A stretch of DNA of 64,000 nt from Lachnospiraceae bacterium (GTDB lineage Bacteria; Bacillota; Clostridia; Lachnospirales; Lachnospiraceae). Each line of letters opens with the position of its first letter. The first letter of the stretch is position 1. The notes under the pieces are model-generated. The model did no database searches. It was not told where the DNA came from and saw nothing but the letters and a program-made list of their open reading frames with translations. The position numbers were made by a program, and so were the translations under genes. The stretch is from assembly GCA_022510725.1 (NCBI GenBank), contig JAFLSW010000002.1, positions 104,467-168,466 of the forward strand, written 5' to 3'. Of this stretch, positions 52,704-61,367 are shown piece by piece.

Positions 52704-53708
52704 TTAATGATTTTCCGGTTTGGACAGCCCAAAATGGAGATATGCAGCCTCTGTAACCACCCTTCCCCTGGGGGTTCTGTTGATCAATCCGTTCTGGATC
52801 AGGTAAGGTTCATTCACATCTTCGATGGTGCCGGGATCCTCTCCGATAGCCGCAGCCAGGGTATCCAGACCTACCGGTCCGCCACCGAATTTATCGATCA
52901 TCATCATCAAAAGATTCTGATCCACTCTATCCAGACCAAGCTTGTCCACTTCCAAAAGATCCAGCGCAGAGGAAGCCACTTCTTTTGTAATAATCCCATC
53001 ATAGCGCACCTGTGCAAAATCTCTGACCCGCTTTAACACCCGATTGGCAAGCCTGGGAGTCCCACGGCTTCGTCTGGCCATTTCCAGAGCGCCTTCCTGT
53101 TCAATGATCACATTGAGGATGCCTGCAGAATGTAAAATGATCTGCACCAGTTCCTCTACACTGTAAAATTCCAATCTGTTGATAACACCAAAGCGGTCGC
53201 GCAAAGGAGCGGATAACAGACCTGCACGGGTCGTAGCACCTACTAAGGTGAACTTGGGCAGATCCAAACGGATGGATTTGGCCGTAGGTCCCTTTCCGAT
53301 CATGATATCGATACAATAATCCTCCATGGCAGGATATAAAACTTCTTCTACCTGACGGTTTAGGCGGTGTATCTCATCCACAAACAACACATCTCCGTCG
53401 GAAAGACCGCTTAAAATGGCTGCCATATCTCCCGGTTTCTCAATAGCCGGTCCGCTGGTAACCTTAATATGACTCCCCATTTCGTTGGCAATGACACCGG
53501 CAAGAGTAGTCTTACCAAGTCCGGGCGGTCCATAAAATAAAATATGATCTAAAGGCTCATTCCGCTTCTTGGCAGCCTCAATATACACCTTCAGTGTCTC
53601 CTTCGCTTTGGATTGACCGATATAGTCATCCATCTTTTGGGGACGCAAGGTCTTTTCAATACGCTGGTCCTCTTCGGTTAAAGAGGTCTCGATGATTCTC
53701 TGTGCCAT
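52704..53708 (-). CDS. ruvB: Holliday junction branch-migration ATPase RuvB
   Basis: Hexameric motor that drives branch migration on RuvA-bound junctions. 334 aa; Walker [12 protein letters not shown], Walker [13 protein letters not shown], sensor 1 [18 protein letters not shown], and C-terminal winged helix with RTPRGR. It lies 19 bases after ruvA. The operon promoter has a LexA-like box, fitting the SOS control of ruvAB known in many bacteria. Confidence 0.97.
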   Translation of the reverse strand: MAQRIIETSLTEEDQRIEKTLRPQKMDDYIGQSKAKETLKVYIEAAKKRNEPLDHILFYGPPGLGKTTLAGVIANEMGSHIKVTSGPAIEKPGDMAAILSGLSDGDVLFVDEIHRLNRQVEEVLYPAMEDYCIDIMIGKGPTAKSIRLDLPKFTLVGATTRAGLLSAPLRDRFGVINRLEFYSVEELVQIILHSAGILNVIIEQEGALEMARRSRGTPRLANRVLKRVRDFAQVRYDGIITKEVASSALDLLEVDKLGLDRVDQNLLMMMIDKFGGGPVGLDTLAAAIGEDPGTIEDVNEPYLIQNGLINRTPRGRVVTEAAYLHFGLSKPENH

Positions 53709-53727
53709 GTTTTCTTCCTCTGCTAAT

Positions 53728-54327
53728 CTAGACCATATAACGCAGGGCCTGTTTTAAGATATCCTCTGTGGTAGTATCTTCTGAGATCGGAACCTGGGAA
53801 ACAGCCTTTGCCGCATCACTTATGCCATATCCCAAAGCTGTAAGGGCATCTACGGCTTCTTTCTTGATCACATCCATATCGCCAGTAAAGATCGGTGCTC
53901 CTTCGGATTCACCTGGAATCGCTGTGATATCCGATAAGGATACTTTATCTTTTAGGTCCAGGATGACCCGTTCTGCCGTTTTCTTACCGATGCCGGGAGC
54001 TTTTGCTATAGCAGCAATGTCCTGGCTGTAAATGGCAAATCGAAGATCATTGGTGCTCAAAATAGAAAGAATGGACAACGCACCCTTTGGGCCTACTCCG
54101 TTTACGGTGATCAGCTTCTGGAACAGTTCCAGCTGATCCTTGGTATCAAAACCGTATAATAAAAAGGCATCCTCTTTCACATAGGTATAGGTATGGATCT
54201 TTAACTGCTCGCCCTGTTTAAAGGCATATCCATAGGGAACCCGGATGCGAAACCCCATGCCGTTATTCTCTACAATAATGGAATCTTCCGATACTTCGGC
54301 AACTATGCCGATCACATATGCAATCAT
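53728..54327 (-). CDS. ruvA: Holliday junction DNA-binding protein RuvA
   Basis: 199 aa from the ATG at 54327 ([19 protein letters not shown]); the 305 aa track ORF reads 106 shadow codons in the Gx gene. An OB domain, then helix-hairpin-helix motifs [14 protein letters not shown] and [17 protein letters not shown], and a C-terminal UBA-like domain that contacts RuvB. Its start overlaps the Gx stop by four bases, so ruvAB are translationally linked to that membrane-protein gene. Confidence 0.95.
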   Translation of the reverse strand: MIAYVIGIVAEVSEDSIIVENNGMGFRIRVPYGYAFKQGEQLKIHTYTYVKEDAFLLYGFDTKDQLELFQKLITVNGVGPKGALSILSILSTNDLRFAIYSQDIAAIAKAPGIGKKTAERVILDLKDKVSLSDITAIPGESEGAPIFTGDMDVIKKEAVDALTALGYGISDAAKAVSQVPISEDTTTEDILKQALRYMV

Positions 54328-54815
54328 AATAATCTCCGTTTTATCAGTATTTCTCCTGCCATGCCCATCAGGTAACCGCTCACGGCCCCTGCTATCAGCA
54401 AGATGGGCAGATACCCAAAAATGGCAGTGTTTTGTACAAACATAAAGGCGATCAACAATTGTCCTATATTGTGAAATACGCCGCCGGCCATGCTGACCCC
54501 TTCCATATCCATCAGTTTTGTTCTTTTTAAAAGAATCATGACCATAAGACTGATTGCGGCACCTGCCAGGGAATAAATACCGCTGTAAAAACTTCCGAAT
54601 AGCAATGCCGTCAAAAAGATTCTGGCTCCCTGGTACAGAATACATGCCCTTCCCCCATAGGAATACAGCAAAAGCACTGCCAAAATATTAGCCAGTCCGA
54701 TCTTGATCCCCGGCACTGACGGAGCAATGGGAAACAGGGATTCCACATAGGATAGGATCATCCCAAGGGCCAATAATAAGCCTAACTTCGCAATTCGTTC
54801 AGTACGCAAGGGCAT
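54324..54815 (-). CDS. Gx-type membrane protein (heptaprenyl diphosphate synthase component I family)
   Basis: 163 aa, five or six hydrophobic segments, with LGLLLALGMILSYVES and NILAVLLLYSYGGRACI. The family is annotated as component I of heptaprenyl diphosphate synthase or as an ECF-like Gx transporter and is often beside a NusG-domain-II protein, as here. GGGGAGG lies close to the ATG at 54827; ATG 54815 or TTG 54809 are better spaced. Function in this organism is not settled. Confidence 0.82.
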   Translation of the reverse strand: MPLRTERIAKLGLLLALGMILSYVESLFPIAPSVPGIKIGLANILAVLLLYSYGGRACILYQGARIFLTALLFGSFYSGIYSLAGAAISLMVMILLKRTKLMDMEGVSMAGGVFHNIGQLLIAFMFVQNTAIFGYLPILLIAGAVSGYLMGMAGEILIKRRLL

Positions 54816-55161
54816 CCACCTCCCCATCTCTCGATTCGATGGAAATGATCAATTTGTGAGGAAGACAGGCAATGACTTCCCCCGGCCGGGAAACGGATCC
54901 CGTATGAACACAGGTCTGATTAGAGCAGTTGGCTTCGCTGACGCTGACTGCACCATCGTCCACCCGGATAACATTAAAACCGCCCTTTCCGTCTTCAACA
55001 GTAATTGCAGCCCCTTCATCCAATGAAAGCGTTTCATAGACTTCCCCGTCCAGGGTGATGATGATCCTGCCTGCTCCTTTTCCTGTCTTTGAAAAGAAAA
55101 GAAACGCCCCTGCAATGAAAAGAATAAGCAGTAAAAAGCCCAAACTAAATATCCGCTGCAT
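54799..55161 (-). CDS. NusG-domain-II secreted/anchored protein
   Basis: 120 aa from the ATG at 55161, eight bases after AAGG. The track ORF starts at a TTG that is actually the -35 of the promoter. N-terminal anchor LGFLLLILFIAGAFLFF (about 6-22), then a small beta domain of the NusG II type, including NCSNQTCVHTGSVSRPGEVIACLPHKLII with two conserved-looking Cys. It is always found outside the membrane in this architecture; role unknown. It overlaps the Gx gene. Confidence 0.82.
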   Translation of the reverse strand: MQRIFSLGFLLLILFIAGAFLFFSKTGKGAGRIIITLDGEVYETLSLDEGAAITVEDGKGGFNVIRVDDGAVSVSEANCSNQTCVHTGSVSRPGEVIACLPHKLIISIESRDGEVDALAY

Positions 55162-55195
55162 TTTGGAAGCCTTATATGTTTCTTCATCTTTTTCT

Positions 55196-55224
55196 ATCCT
55201 AGCACAATCGAACATATGTTTCAA
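55196..55224 (-). promoter_or_regulatory. promoter of nusG2-Gx-ruvA-ruvB with a LexA-like box
   Basis: On the minus strand TTGAAA (55219-55224), 17 bases, TAGGAT (55196-55201). Read on the plus strand, CGAACATATGTTTC (55209-55222) fills the spacer and overlaps the -35; it differs from CGAACnnnnGTTCG only in the last two bases. The layout matches the LysM promoter at 12793, where a LexA box also sits in the spacer. Confidence 0.75.
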
Positions 55225-55268
55225 GTCTTTCTGAAATATTCCTTTTAGAAGTTACATCTGTCAATGAT

Positions 55269-56222
55269 TTACTGTTCCAAAGGCAATTTTTTTAACAGCG
55301 GATCCTCGATCTGTTCCTGCAAAGGCAGCACTCCGTCTTCCAAAAAAGAAAGAGGTTCTTTTAAATAGCCTTTTTCTACAGCAAGCTTGGCAATCTCTCC
55401 GCAAAGGGCTTCAATCAACAGGGCAGTTTCATATTCTTTTGCTCCCTCCATTCCGATAGGAATCAAAGCCACTCCTTGATTGGAGACAGCCAATGCTTCC
55501 AAAAGCATGAGAATATTTTGATCCTCCACAAATGCCTTTAAGCCCGTAAAAGACCATTTGTAAAAAGGCATATACCTGCCATGGAGCAGAAAAAGAGCAG
55601 ACATGGCATTTTTTAAGAAAAGGGATAAGGCAAGCTGGGAAGCTACCATATCCCCTCTGTTTAAGCATCGGCTATAATTATATTGTCCCGCCTGTGCCAT
55701 AACGGCAAAACGGGAGGCCAATTTTTTTAAGACAACATCCTTGGGATAAAATGCCTGAAAGACTCTTCTCATTTCCATAAAAAGGTCTTCTCCCTCATGA
55801 AAAAGCCTGCCGTTTGTAGCCATAGCAAGCCTTTCTTCGGAAAGCTGATACCACTGGAATGGATTTTTGGGCACTTCATCCAGAGAAAGGCTGGCAAAAT
55901 AAAACTCTCTGGTGTTGATAACACCCACTCTGTTTAGTCCATGGGAGGAAGGATTGCGGCTTAAATCCATAAATTCTTTGGGAAGATCTTCATAAAACTG
56001 TCTCAAAGCTTCACCGTGTTTTTCTTCCATTTCATCATCCAAAAAAATACAAAAGCCGGGACCAAAATCATGATCTTTGGAAATCTCATCATCAAAGCCA
56101 AAGCACTCTGATCCCTGTCCGCACAGACCGATAGAAACCTTATGAATATCCTCTTTCAAAAGGTCCTTTATCTCCTGTTCATGTGCCTTGAAAAATTGTT
56201 CCGACAGTTCCAACCCCTTCAT
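55269..56222 (-). CDS. DUF4037 nucleotidyltransferase-like protein
   Basis: 317 aa. GLCGQGSECFGFDDEISKDHDFGPGF resembles a nucleotidyltransferase-fold loop with acidic metal ligands (DHDFG), followed by a helical domain typical of DUF4037 (about 120-300). Similar proteins follow TPR-type genes, as here, 17 bases downstream. Substrate unknown. Confidence 0.8.
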   Translation of the reverse strand: MKGLELSEQFFKAHEQEIKDLLKEDIHKVSIGLCGQGSECFGFDDEISKDHDFGPGFCIFLDDEMEEKHGEALRQFYEDLPKEFMDLSRNPSSHGLNRVGVINTREFYFASLSLDEVPKNPFQWYQLSEERLAMATNGRLFHEGEDLFMEMRRVFQAFYPKDVVLKKLASRFAVMAQAGQYNYSRCLNRGDMVASQLALSLFLKNAMSALFLLHGRYMPFYKWSFTGLKAFVEDQNILMLLEALAVSNQGVALIPIGMEGAKEYETALLIEALCGEIAKLAVEKGYLKEPLSFLEDGVLPLQEQIEDPLLKKLPLEQ

Positions 56223-56239
56223 ATTCGAGCCTTTCTTTG

Positions 56240-57043
56240 TTATGATAAATGTTTCTTAACCAATTCTGCATTCTGTAAAAGCAGCTGATAGCTTTCGTTC
56301 TCTCCGAAATGCAGCTTCACTTCCTCTGCCGCCCTTTCATACAAGGACAAGGCTTCCGTATAGTTTTCTTCCTTAAACGCTGCTTCAGCCAGTCCGGAAA
56401 GAGCTGCAGAATAATGAGGATCATTTATTTCTCCCTCTATGGATTCATAACGGTCCAGCGCGTCCTTTAAGAGTTTCTTTGCCTCCTCATCCCTGCCCAG
56501 TTTCAAATAGATCAAAGCCAGGTTGGTCCTGGTGGAAGCTTGTTCGGAAACACATTCCGGTATGGCATCGATGACTTCCATAGCCCGTTCGGAAAAGATC
56601 ACCGCTTTTTCATTGTCATTTAAGGATTCCAATAAAAGACTGATATTGTTATACAATCCGGCGAAGCGGTAGTCGCCCTTTGGCAATAGCTGTTCATACA
56701 GCTGCAACGCCCTGGCATAGTAAGAAAGGCTCTCATTGAGCCTTCCTGCCGCCCGATAGCCGGTTGCAACATTTAACAAGGTGGTGGCAAAATGCTCGGT
56801 TCCATCCAATTGCAGCTCTTCCATCAGCATCAAAACATCCTCGGAAATCCGGAAACAGTCCTCGTAACGGGAAATGCTGCGGTAAAATCCGATCATTTCA
56901 TTTCCAATGGAAGCATATGCACCGTAATCCTTTTCTTCCTTTGCCTGTTCTAAGGCGCTAAGAAGATAAGCATCGATTTCTTCCGGCGTTTTGCCCTTTG
57001 TAAACATTTCATCCAAGGTCCGAAAAAATCCCTGTATATCCAT
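56240..57043 (-). CDS. tetratricopeptide-repeat protein
   Basis: 267 aa, all helical; at least four TPR-like units, e.g. LLNVATGYRAAGRLNESLSYYARALQLYEQ and NLALIYLKLGRDEEAKKLLKDALDRYE. No signal or membrane segment. Probably a protein-interaction scaffold working with the DUF4037 protein that follows. It begins 22 bases after leuD, so it may be in the leu transcript. Confidence 0.85.
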   Translation of the reverse strand: MDIQGFFRTLDEMFTKGKTPEEIDAYLLSALEQAKEEKDYGAYASIGNEMIGFYRSISRYEDCFRISEDVLMLMEELQLDGTEHFATTLLNVATGYRAAGRLNESLSYYARALQLYEQLLPKGDYRFAGLYNNISLLLESLNDNEKAVIFSERAMEVIDAIPECVSEQASTRTNLALIYLKLGRDEEAKKLLKDALDRYESIEGEINDPHYSAALSGLAEAAFKEENYTEALSLYERAAEEVKLHFGENESYQLLLQNAELVKKHLS

Positions 57044-57065
57044 GTTAAGCCACCTCTTTTTCCTA

Positions 57066-57557
57066 TCAGCCTTTGGCGTTGATATAGTTTACCAGTCCTT
57101 CTGCATCAATGATCTTTTGCATAAAAGGAGGGAAAGCCTGACCCTGATATTCTTTATTTTTGGTCAGATCATAGATCTTGCCGGAATCAAAGTCCACTTC
57201 CACCTCGTCTCCTGCCTCAATATCTTTTGCCGCTTCCGGACACTCGATAATAGGCAGACCGATGTTGATGGCATTGCGGTAAAAGATCCTGGCAAAGGTC
57301 TCTGCAATGACGCAGCCCACGCCGGAAGCCTTAATGGCAATAGGCGCATGCTCTCTGGAAGAGCCACAGCCAAAGTTTTTGGCTGCAACAATAATATCTC
57401 CCTGTTTTACCTTTTTTACAAAATCCTTGTCAATATCTTCCATGCAGTGCTCCGCCAGCTCTGCCGGATCGGAAGAATTTAAATATCTTGCGGGAATGAT
57501 CACATCCGTATCTACATTATCCCCATATTTTAAAACTGTTCCTTTTGCGTTTTTCAT
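57066..57557 (-). CDS. leuD: 3-isopropylmalate dehydratase small subunit
   Basis: 163 aa, short archaeal/anaerobe-type Leu[14 protein letters not shown] and the substrate-binding [18 protein letters not shown] are conserved. With LeuC it isomerises 2-isopropylmalate to 3-isopropylmalate in leucine synthesis. It follows leuC by 11 bases; leuA and leuB are not in the window. Confidence 0.96.
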   Translation of the reverse strand: MKNAKGTVLKYGDNVDTDVIIPARYLNSSDPAELAEHCMEDIDKDFVKKVKQGDIIVAAKNFGCGSSREHAPIAIKASGVGCVIAETFARIFYRNAINIGLPIIECPEAAKDIEAGDEVEVDFDSGKIYDLTKNKEYQGQAFPPFMQKIIDAEGLVNYINAKG

Positions 57558-57568
57558 GGTTCAACCTC

Positions 57569-58831
57569 CTATAATCTGCAAGGGCAGGAAATCTTGCCTG
57601 CAACAGCGCTTGCCGCAGCAACAGCCGGGCTTGCCAGATAAATTTCAGAATCCACATGTCCCATACGGCCCACAAAGTTGCGGTTGGTAGTGGATACACA
57701 TCTCTCACCTTCTGCAAGGATACCCATATAGCCGCCTAAGCAGGGCCCGCAGCTGGGGGTGGAAACCACTGCTCCTGCTTCAATAAAGGTCTTTAACAGA
57801 CCCTCTTCCATTGCCTGCAGATAAATAGCCTGGGTAGCCGGGATAATGATGCATCTCATGCCCTCTGCCACATGTCTGCCTGCAAGTACTTTGGCAGCAC
57901 ATCTGAGATCGTCGATCCGTCCGTTGGTACAGGAACCGATCACTACCTGATCGATGGCAATATCCTCCGTGATCTCATCGATGGTCTTGGTATTCTCCGG
58001 TAAATGGGGGAATGCTATGGTAGGACGAAGAGAACTTAAATCGATGGTATAAGTCTCATCATATATCGCATCCTCATCCGCTTCGTATACGGTAAAGGGT
58101 CTGTCAGAATGTTCCTTCATATAAGCCATCGCCAGATCATCTACCGGGAAGATGCCGTTTTTGCCGCCGGCTTCAATAGCCATGTTGGCAACGGTAAAAC
58201 GATCATCCATGGAAAGGCTTTTTACACCCTCTCCCGTAAACTCCATAGATTTATACAATGCGCCGTCCACACCGATCATACCGATGATATGTAAGATCAG
58301 ATCTTTGCCGCTGACCCATTCCGGCAGACTGCCTGTCAGTTCAAAGCGGATAGCACCAGGCACCTTAAACCATGCCTTTCCTGTTGCCATGCCGGCTGCC
58401 ATATCCGTACTGCCCACACCTGTGGAAAATGCACCCAAAGCGCCGTAGGTACAGGTATGAGAATCTGCACCGATGATCACATCTCCCGCAACGGTTAAGC
58501 CTTTCTCCGGCAAAAGAGCATGTTCAATACCCATCTCTCCTACCTCAAAGTAATTGGTAATGTTATTTTTGTGTGCAAATTCTCTGACGCATTTACAATG
58601 CTGGGCGGATTTGATGTCCTTGTTGGGAACAAAGTGGTCCGGTACAAGGGCAATTTTATCTTTATCAAATACTCCGTCCACCTTCATTTTTTCCATTTCT
58701 TTAATGGCAACGGGGCTGGTAATGTCATTTCCTAAAACCAGATCCAAATCTGCCTCGATCAACTGTCCGGCTTCTACTTTGTCAAGTCCGGCATGTGCAG
58801 CAAGGATCTTTTGTGTCATTGTCATTCCCAT
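57569..58831 (-). CDS. leuC: 3-isopropylmalate dehydratase large subunit
   Basis: Aconitase-family [4Fe-4S] enzyme, 420 aa from the ATG at 58831, eight bases after AGGAGG. Cluster cysteines in VIGSCTNGR and [25 protein letters not shown] is the third block. Short form without HACN extension, matching short LeuD. No T-box is visible upstream; a weak promoter may lie at about 58868-58894. Confidence 0.95.
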   Translation of the reverse strand: MGMTMTQKILAAHAGLDKVEAGQLIEADLDLVLGNDITSPVAIKEMEKMKVDGVFDKDKIALVPDHFVPNKDIKSAQHCKCVREFAHKNNITNYFEVGEMGIEHALLPEKGLTVAGDVIIGADSHTCTYGALGAFSTGVGSTDMAAGMATGKAWFKVPGAIRFELTGSLPEWVSGKDLILHIIGMIGVDGALYKSMEFTGEGVKSLSMDDRFTVANMAIEAGGKNGIFPVDDLAMAYMKEHSDRPFTVYEADEDAIYDETYTIDLSSLRPTIAFPHLPENTKTIDEITEDIAIDQVVIGSCTNGRIDDLRCAAKVLAGRHVAEGMRCIIIPATQAIYLQAMEEGLLKTFIEAGAVVSTPSCGPCLGGYMGILAEGERCVSTTNRNFVGRMGHVDSEIYLASPAVAAASAVAGKISCPCRL

Positions 58832-58855
58832 TTTTCGTTCCTCCTTTAAAATCAT

Positions 58856-59138
58856 TCTGTTCCTATACTACCATATTTTTTATATCGTTGTCCAATCCGG
58901 AGATGTGATGAAGATATATGTTTCGAGAAAATCTAACCAGCCCATATCAGAGACTAATACAACAGGTCATTCCAACAAACTCGTTTCACTCGGACAGTGT
59001 TGGAATGACCTGTAAGTCTCTTCTATGTGCTGATTGATTTTCTAACGAAAGATCTTAAAAGTTCGCAAAGAAAAGCGCCTCATCTGCATAATATTTTTTA
59101 CTCTTACCTATACATGTCAACATGTTTGTATCAAGTTT
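58856..59138. other. 283-base gap with a large palindrome
   Basis: Holds the leuC ribosome site and weak promoter at the left, a 130-base inverted repeat (58921-59050), and about 88 AT-rich bases to the next gene without a recognised signal. It marks the border between core genes and the accessory stretch. Confidence 0.7.
58921..59050. repeat. 130-base imperfect palindrome (MITE- or hairpin-like)
   Basis: The inner arms ACAGGTCATTCCAACA and TGTTGGAATGACCTGT are perfect over 16 bases around a 20-base loop. Outward, GAGACT/AGTCTC, a CAGC..CATA block, GAAAATC/GATTTTC and TTTCG/CGAAA continue the pairing, with small bulges, to arms of about 55 bases. No T tract, ORF or clear target-site duplication. 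It could be a miniature transposable element, a structured RNA or a terminator relic. Confidence 0.82.
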
Positions 59139-59693
59139 TTAATCCTCATCATAACCATTTATCCAAATGGCATGTCTTGATAACTCACTTCCGCATATCG
59201 GACATTTTCGGGATGGCAGTTTTTTCATGGCACAAGTTATCTCAGACCAATTTTCCATACATTCAAATAGGCTAGAATTAGATGGATTTGCGACAATTCC
59301 TGTCCAATCGCATTTCAAACATTGGGCATTTTCTAATTTTACTCTCCGCCACTCTCCCTCATATTTGTATATTAAGCACGGGACCCATTCACTATGCCGT
59401 TTATTTATTAAAGTAAATATAATATCGAAGTTTCTTCGGTTACGAATAAACTCCACATCCCACATTATGCCCTTGCCCTTTTCATGTTTTAAAATTTTAC
59501 TTAACTCATCTAAATTGTCTATCATATGCCTATCTAGAACATATGCTTCCTCTTCATCGATAGTTTCAATTCTATTCGTTATCTTTGTTATATCTTTTAT
59601 TTTCGTTTGAATCCTCTCCCCAAAATTGTCATTAAATATTCTTTTACTGAATCTGAAAAAGAACAACTCACTATATAAACTGTTCTTTTTCAT
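59139..59693 (-). CDS. unknown protein with C-terminal zinc ribbon
   Basis: 185 aa from the ATG at 59693 (weak ribosome site). The first 120 residues are mixed helix and strand; the last 60 carry CLKCDW and CPICGS, a split zinc ribbon. AT-rich, with codon use unlike the leucine genes. It neighbours a 37-aa zinc-ribbon gene and an Imm26-type immunity gene, so an immunity or toxin-related role is possible but not shown. Confidence 0.65.
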   Translation of the reverse strand: MKKNSLYSELFFFRFSKRIFNDNFGERIQTKIKDITKITNRIETIDEEEAYVLDRHMIDNLDELSKILKHEKGKGIMWDVEFIRNRRNFDIIFTLINKRHSEWVPCLIYKYEGEWRRVKLENAQCLKCDWTGIVANPSNSSLFECMENWSEITCAMKKLPSRKCPICGSELSRHAIWINGYDED

Positions 59694-59769
59694 AACCAAA
59701 CAGGTGTAATTGCTTAATATATCTCATTTTACTAATATTTAAATATAGAGTTTATATCATAAGCAATTC

Positions 59770-59883
59770 CTAATCAGCAGTATATGTGGTAACCAGCTCC
59801 CAACCACAAACAGGACAGCATCCGACTTGATTATGACCCTCAATACTCCAATTCATCTTTGCCTTACAGATCTTACATTCCAT
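59770..59883 (-). CDS. 37-residue zinc-ribbon protein (missing from ORF track)
   Basis: On the minus strand the frame reads MECKICKAKMNWSIEGHNQV, then GCCPVCGWELVTTYTAD and TAG. CKIC and CCPVC supply the four Cys of a complete small zinc ribbon. GGAG lies five bases before the ATG. It starts 27 bases after the Imm26-type gene, in the same direction, so it probably belongs to one transcript with it. Function unknown; it could also be a relic of a longer protein. Confidence 0.65.
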   Translation of the reverse strand: MECKICKAKMNWSIEGHNQVGCCPVCGWELVTTYTAD

Positions 59884-59910
59884 AGTTTCTCCGATTATAA
59901 AAATGAGAAT

Positions 59911-60336
59911 TTATTGATAAAAATTGGGAAACCATTTTTTCCAATCTCTACCCATTAACCTTTCAATAATGTGCGTATTTTCCCATACAGCACATACTTC
60001 TAGGTGTTTGCATTCTTCTTCAGTTGCATGGCGTATTTCACCAAAATCGTAAATACTGTATTTTCCTGTAAAAATATCTTTCATTTGATAACAAGGAGGG
60101 CGTGAGTCCGCAGGATTTGTAAATAGTCTATTTTCAATAAAAATCCATTCTTTGAAACAGCTCCTATGCACCCCGACAGTAAATTCATATTCTTCTTCGA
60201 TTGGTAAATCATCGATATTTTTTGTGCGATATTTGTAAAAAGCAACGCTTGTTTCTTGTAATACTCTACCAAAAGCGTATGTATTATCAGGAAGATGAAT
60301 TGCATACAAATCACCCACTTTTTTCCTATGTGCCAT
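59911..60336 (-). CDS. Imm26-family immunity protein
   Basis: 141 aa. The start, KVGDLYAIHLPDNTYAFGRVL, matches the Imm26 pattern (GD-FAI-LPDG-YAFGRV) of immunity proteins paired with polymorphic toxins of contact-dependent competition. No toxin gene is within the window. The promoter is an extended TATAAT at 60374 carried on a segment duplicated from the membrane-paralogue cluster. Cytosolic, no signal. Imm26 identity is from motif memory. Confidence 0.72.
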   Translation of the reverse strand: MAHRKKVGDLYAIHLPDNTYAFGRVLQETSVAFYKYRTKNIDDLPIEEEYEFTVGVHRSCFKEWIFIENRLFTNPADSRPPCYQMKDIFTGKYSIYDFGEIRHATEEECKHLEVCAVWENTHIIERLMGRDWKKWFPNFYQ

Positions 60337-60360
60337 AAATAATAATCTCCCTAAACTTCG

Positions 60361-60444
60361 GTTTATTTATATGATTATATCACACCCACACTCCGTCCGC
60401 CATAAAACAACAGAACATCAATCCACATAAGATGTGGCAATACA
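60361..60444. repeat. 84-base direct repeat, copy 1
   Basis: About 95 percent identical (four differences by eye) to 62264-62347. On the minus strand it encodes the last codons of the membrane-paralogue family (CIATSYVD stop) and continues into an extended -10 (TGATATAAT, 60374-60382) that serves the Imm26-type gene. Confidence 0.9.
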
Positions 60445-60480
60445 GATAAAACTTGTATTTCCAGGTCGATATGTTTTCAT
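60418..60480 (-). pseudogene. deletion relic of a membrane-paralogue gene
   Basis: A GGAGGG site and ATG open the frame MKTYRPGNTSFICIATSYVD then TGA. The first eight residues resemble the start of the 226-aa paralogue (MNKYQPEN); the last eight match its end exactly. About 200 codons between are gone. It keeps its ribosome site, so it may still be translated as a 20-residue peptide, but a relic is the simplest reading. Confidence 0.75.
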
Positions 60481-60516
60481 TGTTTCCCTCCATAAGTATT
60501 CAAATTAATTTTATAT

Positions 60517-61266
60517 TCACTCAACACAATTTACTCCAATACACATATTAATGATCGCTGCCACCAAACCAATTAAAGGAAGTGATGTGCGCAAAATGAT
60601 ATTCAGCACAATAAACGGACAAAAACCGGGGATCAGACGAAGTATCATAAAAGGAACCAGTGCATATACAGAGACCAGATACATATTCTTATCCGATATA
60701 TTTTTTCCAAAAATAAGACACACCAGACTTCCGATAAGCCTTAATAGAAAGGCACTTATGCGATACCATATGGGGGCAAGCGCTGCTGCTATAAGATATC
60801 CGATCGTAATTGCAATAATAAACTCAATATTTTGCAGATATTCAGCAGACATAAATGGATTGGATAAAGCGAGCATTATGACATCTGGATTAACTAAGAT
60901 CAAAAACATCGTTCCCAAATAAGCCACACCTATATAAAGCTTGGAAAACCAATTGATGAATTCCTTTGCCTGTTCTATGGTCATATTATTATAACAATGA
61001 TATTGAAAGGGATTAAAAGCATGTATAACCTGCTGCTTACGAGTAAATAAGACTTTATATGCACAAGGATTAGTTTTGTACTTTTGATTTATATAGGAAT
61101 AATCCACACTTCCCAAAGGAAGATTTTCTACATTTCCGTAGGATGATGCCTCAAAGTCGTCAAAACCTCCTGGCATCATAAAATCATCTTCTGCCTGAAC
61201 AGATGAGACTATATTATGATTGTCACTATTCGTAGCATTTTCATTAGATGCGTGATAGGTATTCAT
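60517..61266 (-). CDS. membrane-paralogue family member A, unknown
   Basis: 249 aa. A polar N-terminus of about 50 residues, LPLGSVDYSYIN, a basic TRKQQVIHAFNPFQYHCYNNMT stretch, then four hydrophobic segments (about 109-130, 148-170, 198-218, 222-245). Clearly related to members B and C (same LPLGS-DY start block in B; same order of segments). GGGGAG precedes the ATG. No known family recognised. Upstream it shares AAAAGCGATAAACAAGTT with member C. Confidence 0.72.
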   Translation of the reverse strand: MNTYHASNENATNSDNHNIVSSVQAEDDFMMPGGFDDFEASSYGNVENLPLGSVDYSYINQKYKTNPCAYKVLFTRKQQVIHAFNPFQYHCYNNMTIEQAKEFINWFSKLYIGVAYLGTMFLILVNPDVIMLALSNPFMSAEYLQNIEFIIAITIGYLIAAALAPIWYRISAFLLRLIGSLVCLIFGKNISDKNMYLVSVYALVPFMILRLIPGFCPFIVLNIILRTSLPLIGLVAAIINMCIGVNCVE

Positions 61267-61311
61267 CTTTTCTCCCCATAATTCAAATTTTCATATCTTT
61301 CTATCATAAAG

Positions 61312-61329
61312 AAAAGCGATAAACAAGTT
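61312..61329 (-). promoter_or_regulatory. shared upstream block of paralogue A (copy at 63645)
   Basis: AAAAGCGATAAACAAGTT (plus-strand reading) lies 46 bases before the paralogue A start and is identical to 63645-63662 before paralogue C. Read on the minus strand it gives TTGTTT as -35. The -10 is clear for C (TAAGAT, 17-base spacer) and weak for A. Confidence 0.6.
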
Positions 61330-61367
61330 GCGGATAACTCAACTACTTTCGTGTAGAATACAGCTCT

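Noticed and set aside
53728-54645. 305-aa ORF ending in RuvA
   Set aside because: The first 106 codons are a shadow of the Gx membrane gene; RuvA starts MIAYVIGIV at 54327.
58921-59050. Palindrome as an ordinary intrinsic terminator
   Set aside because: Much longer than terminators in this window, with a large loop and no T run on either side.
58856-59138. Leucine T-box or other riboswitch before leuC
   Set aside because: No specifier hairpin or T-box sequence is visible; the region is filled by a palindrome lying upstream of the likely promoter.
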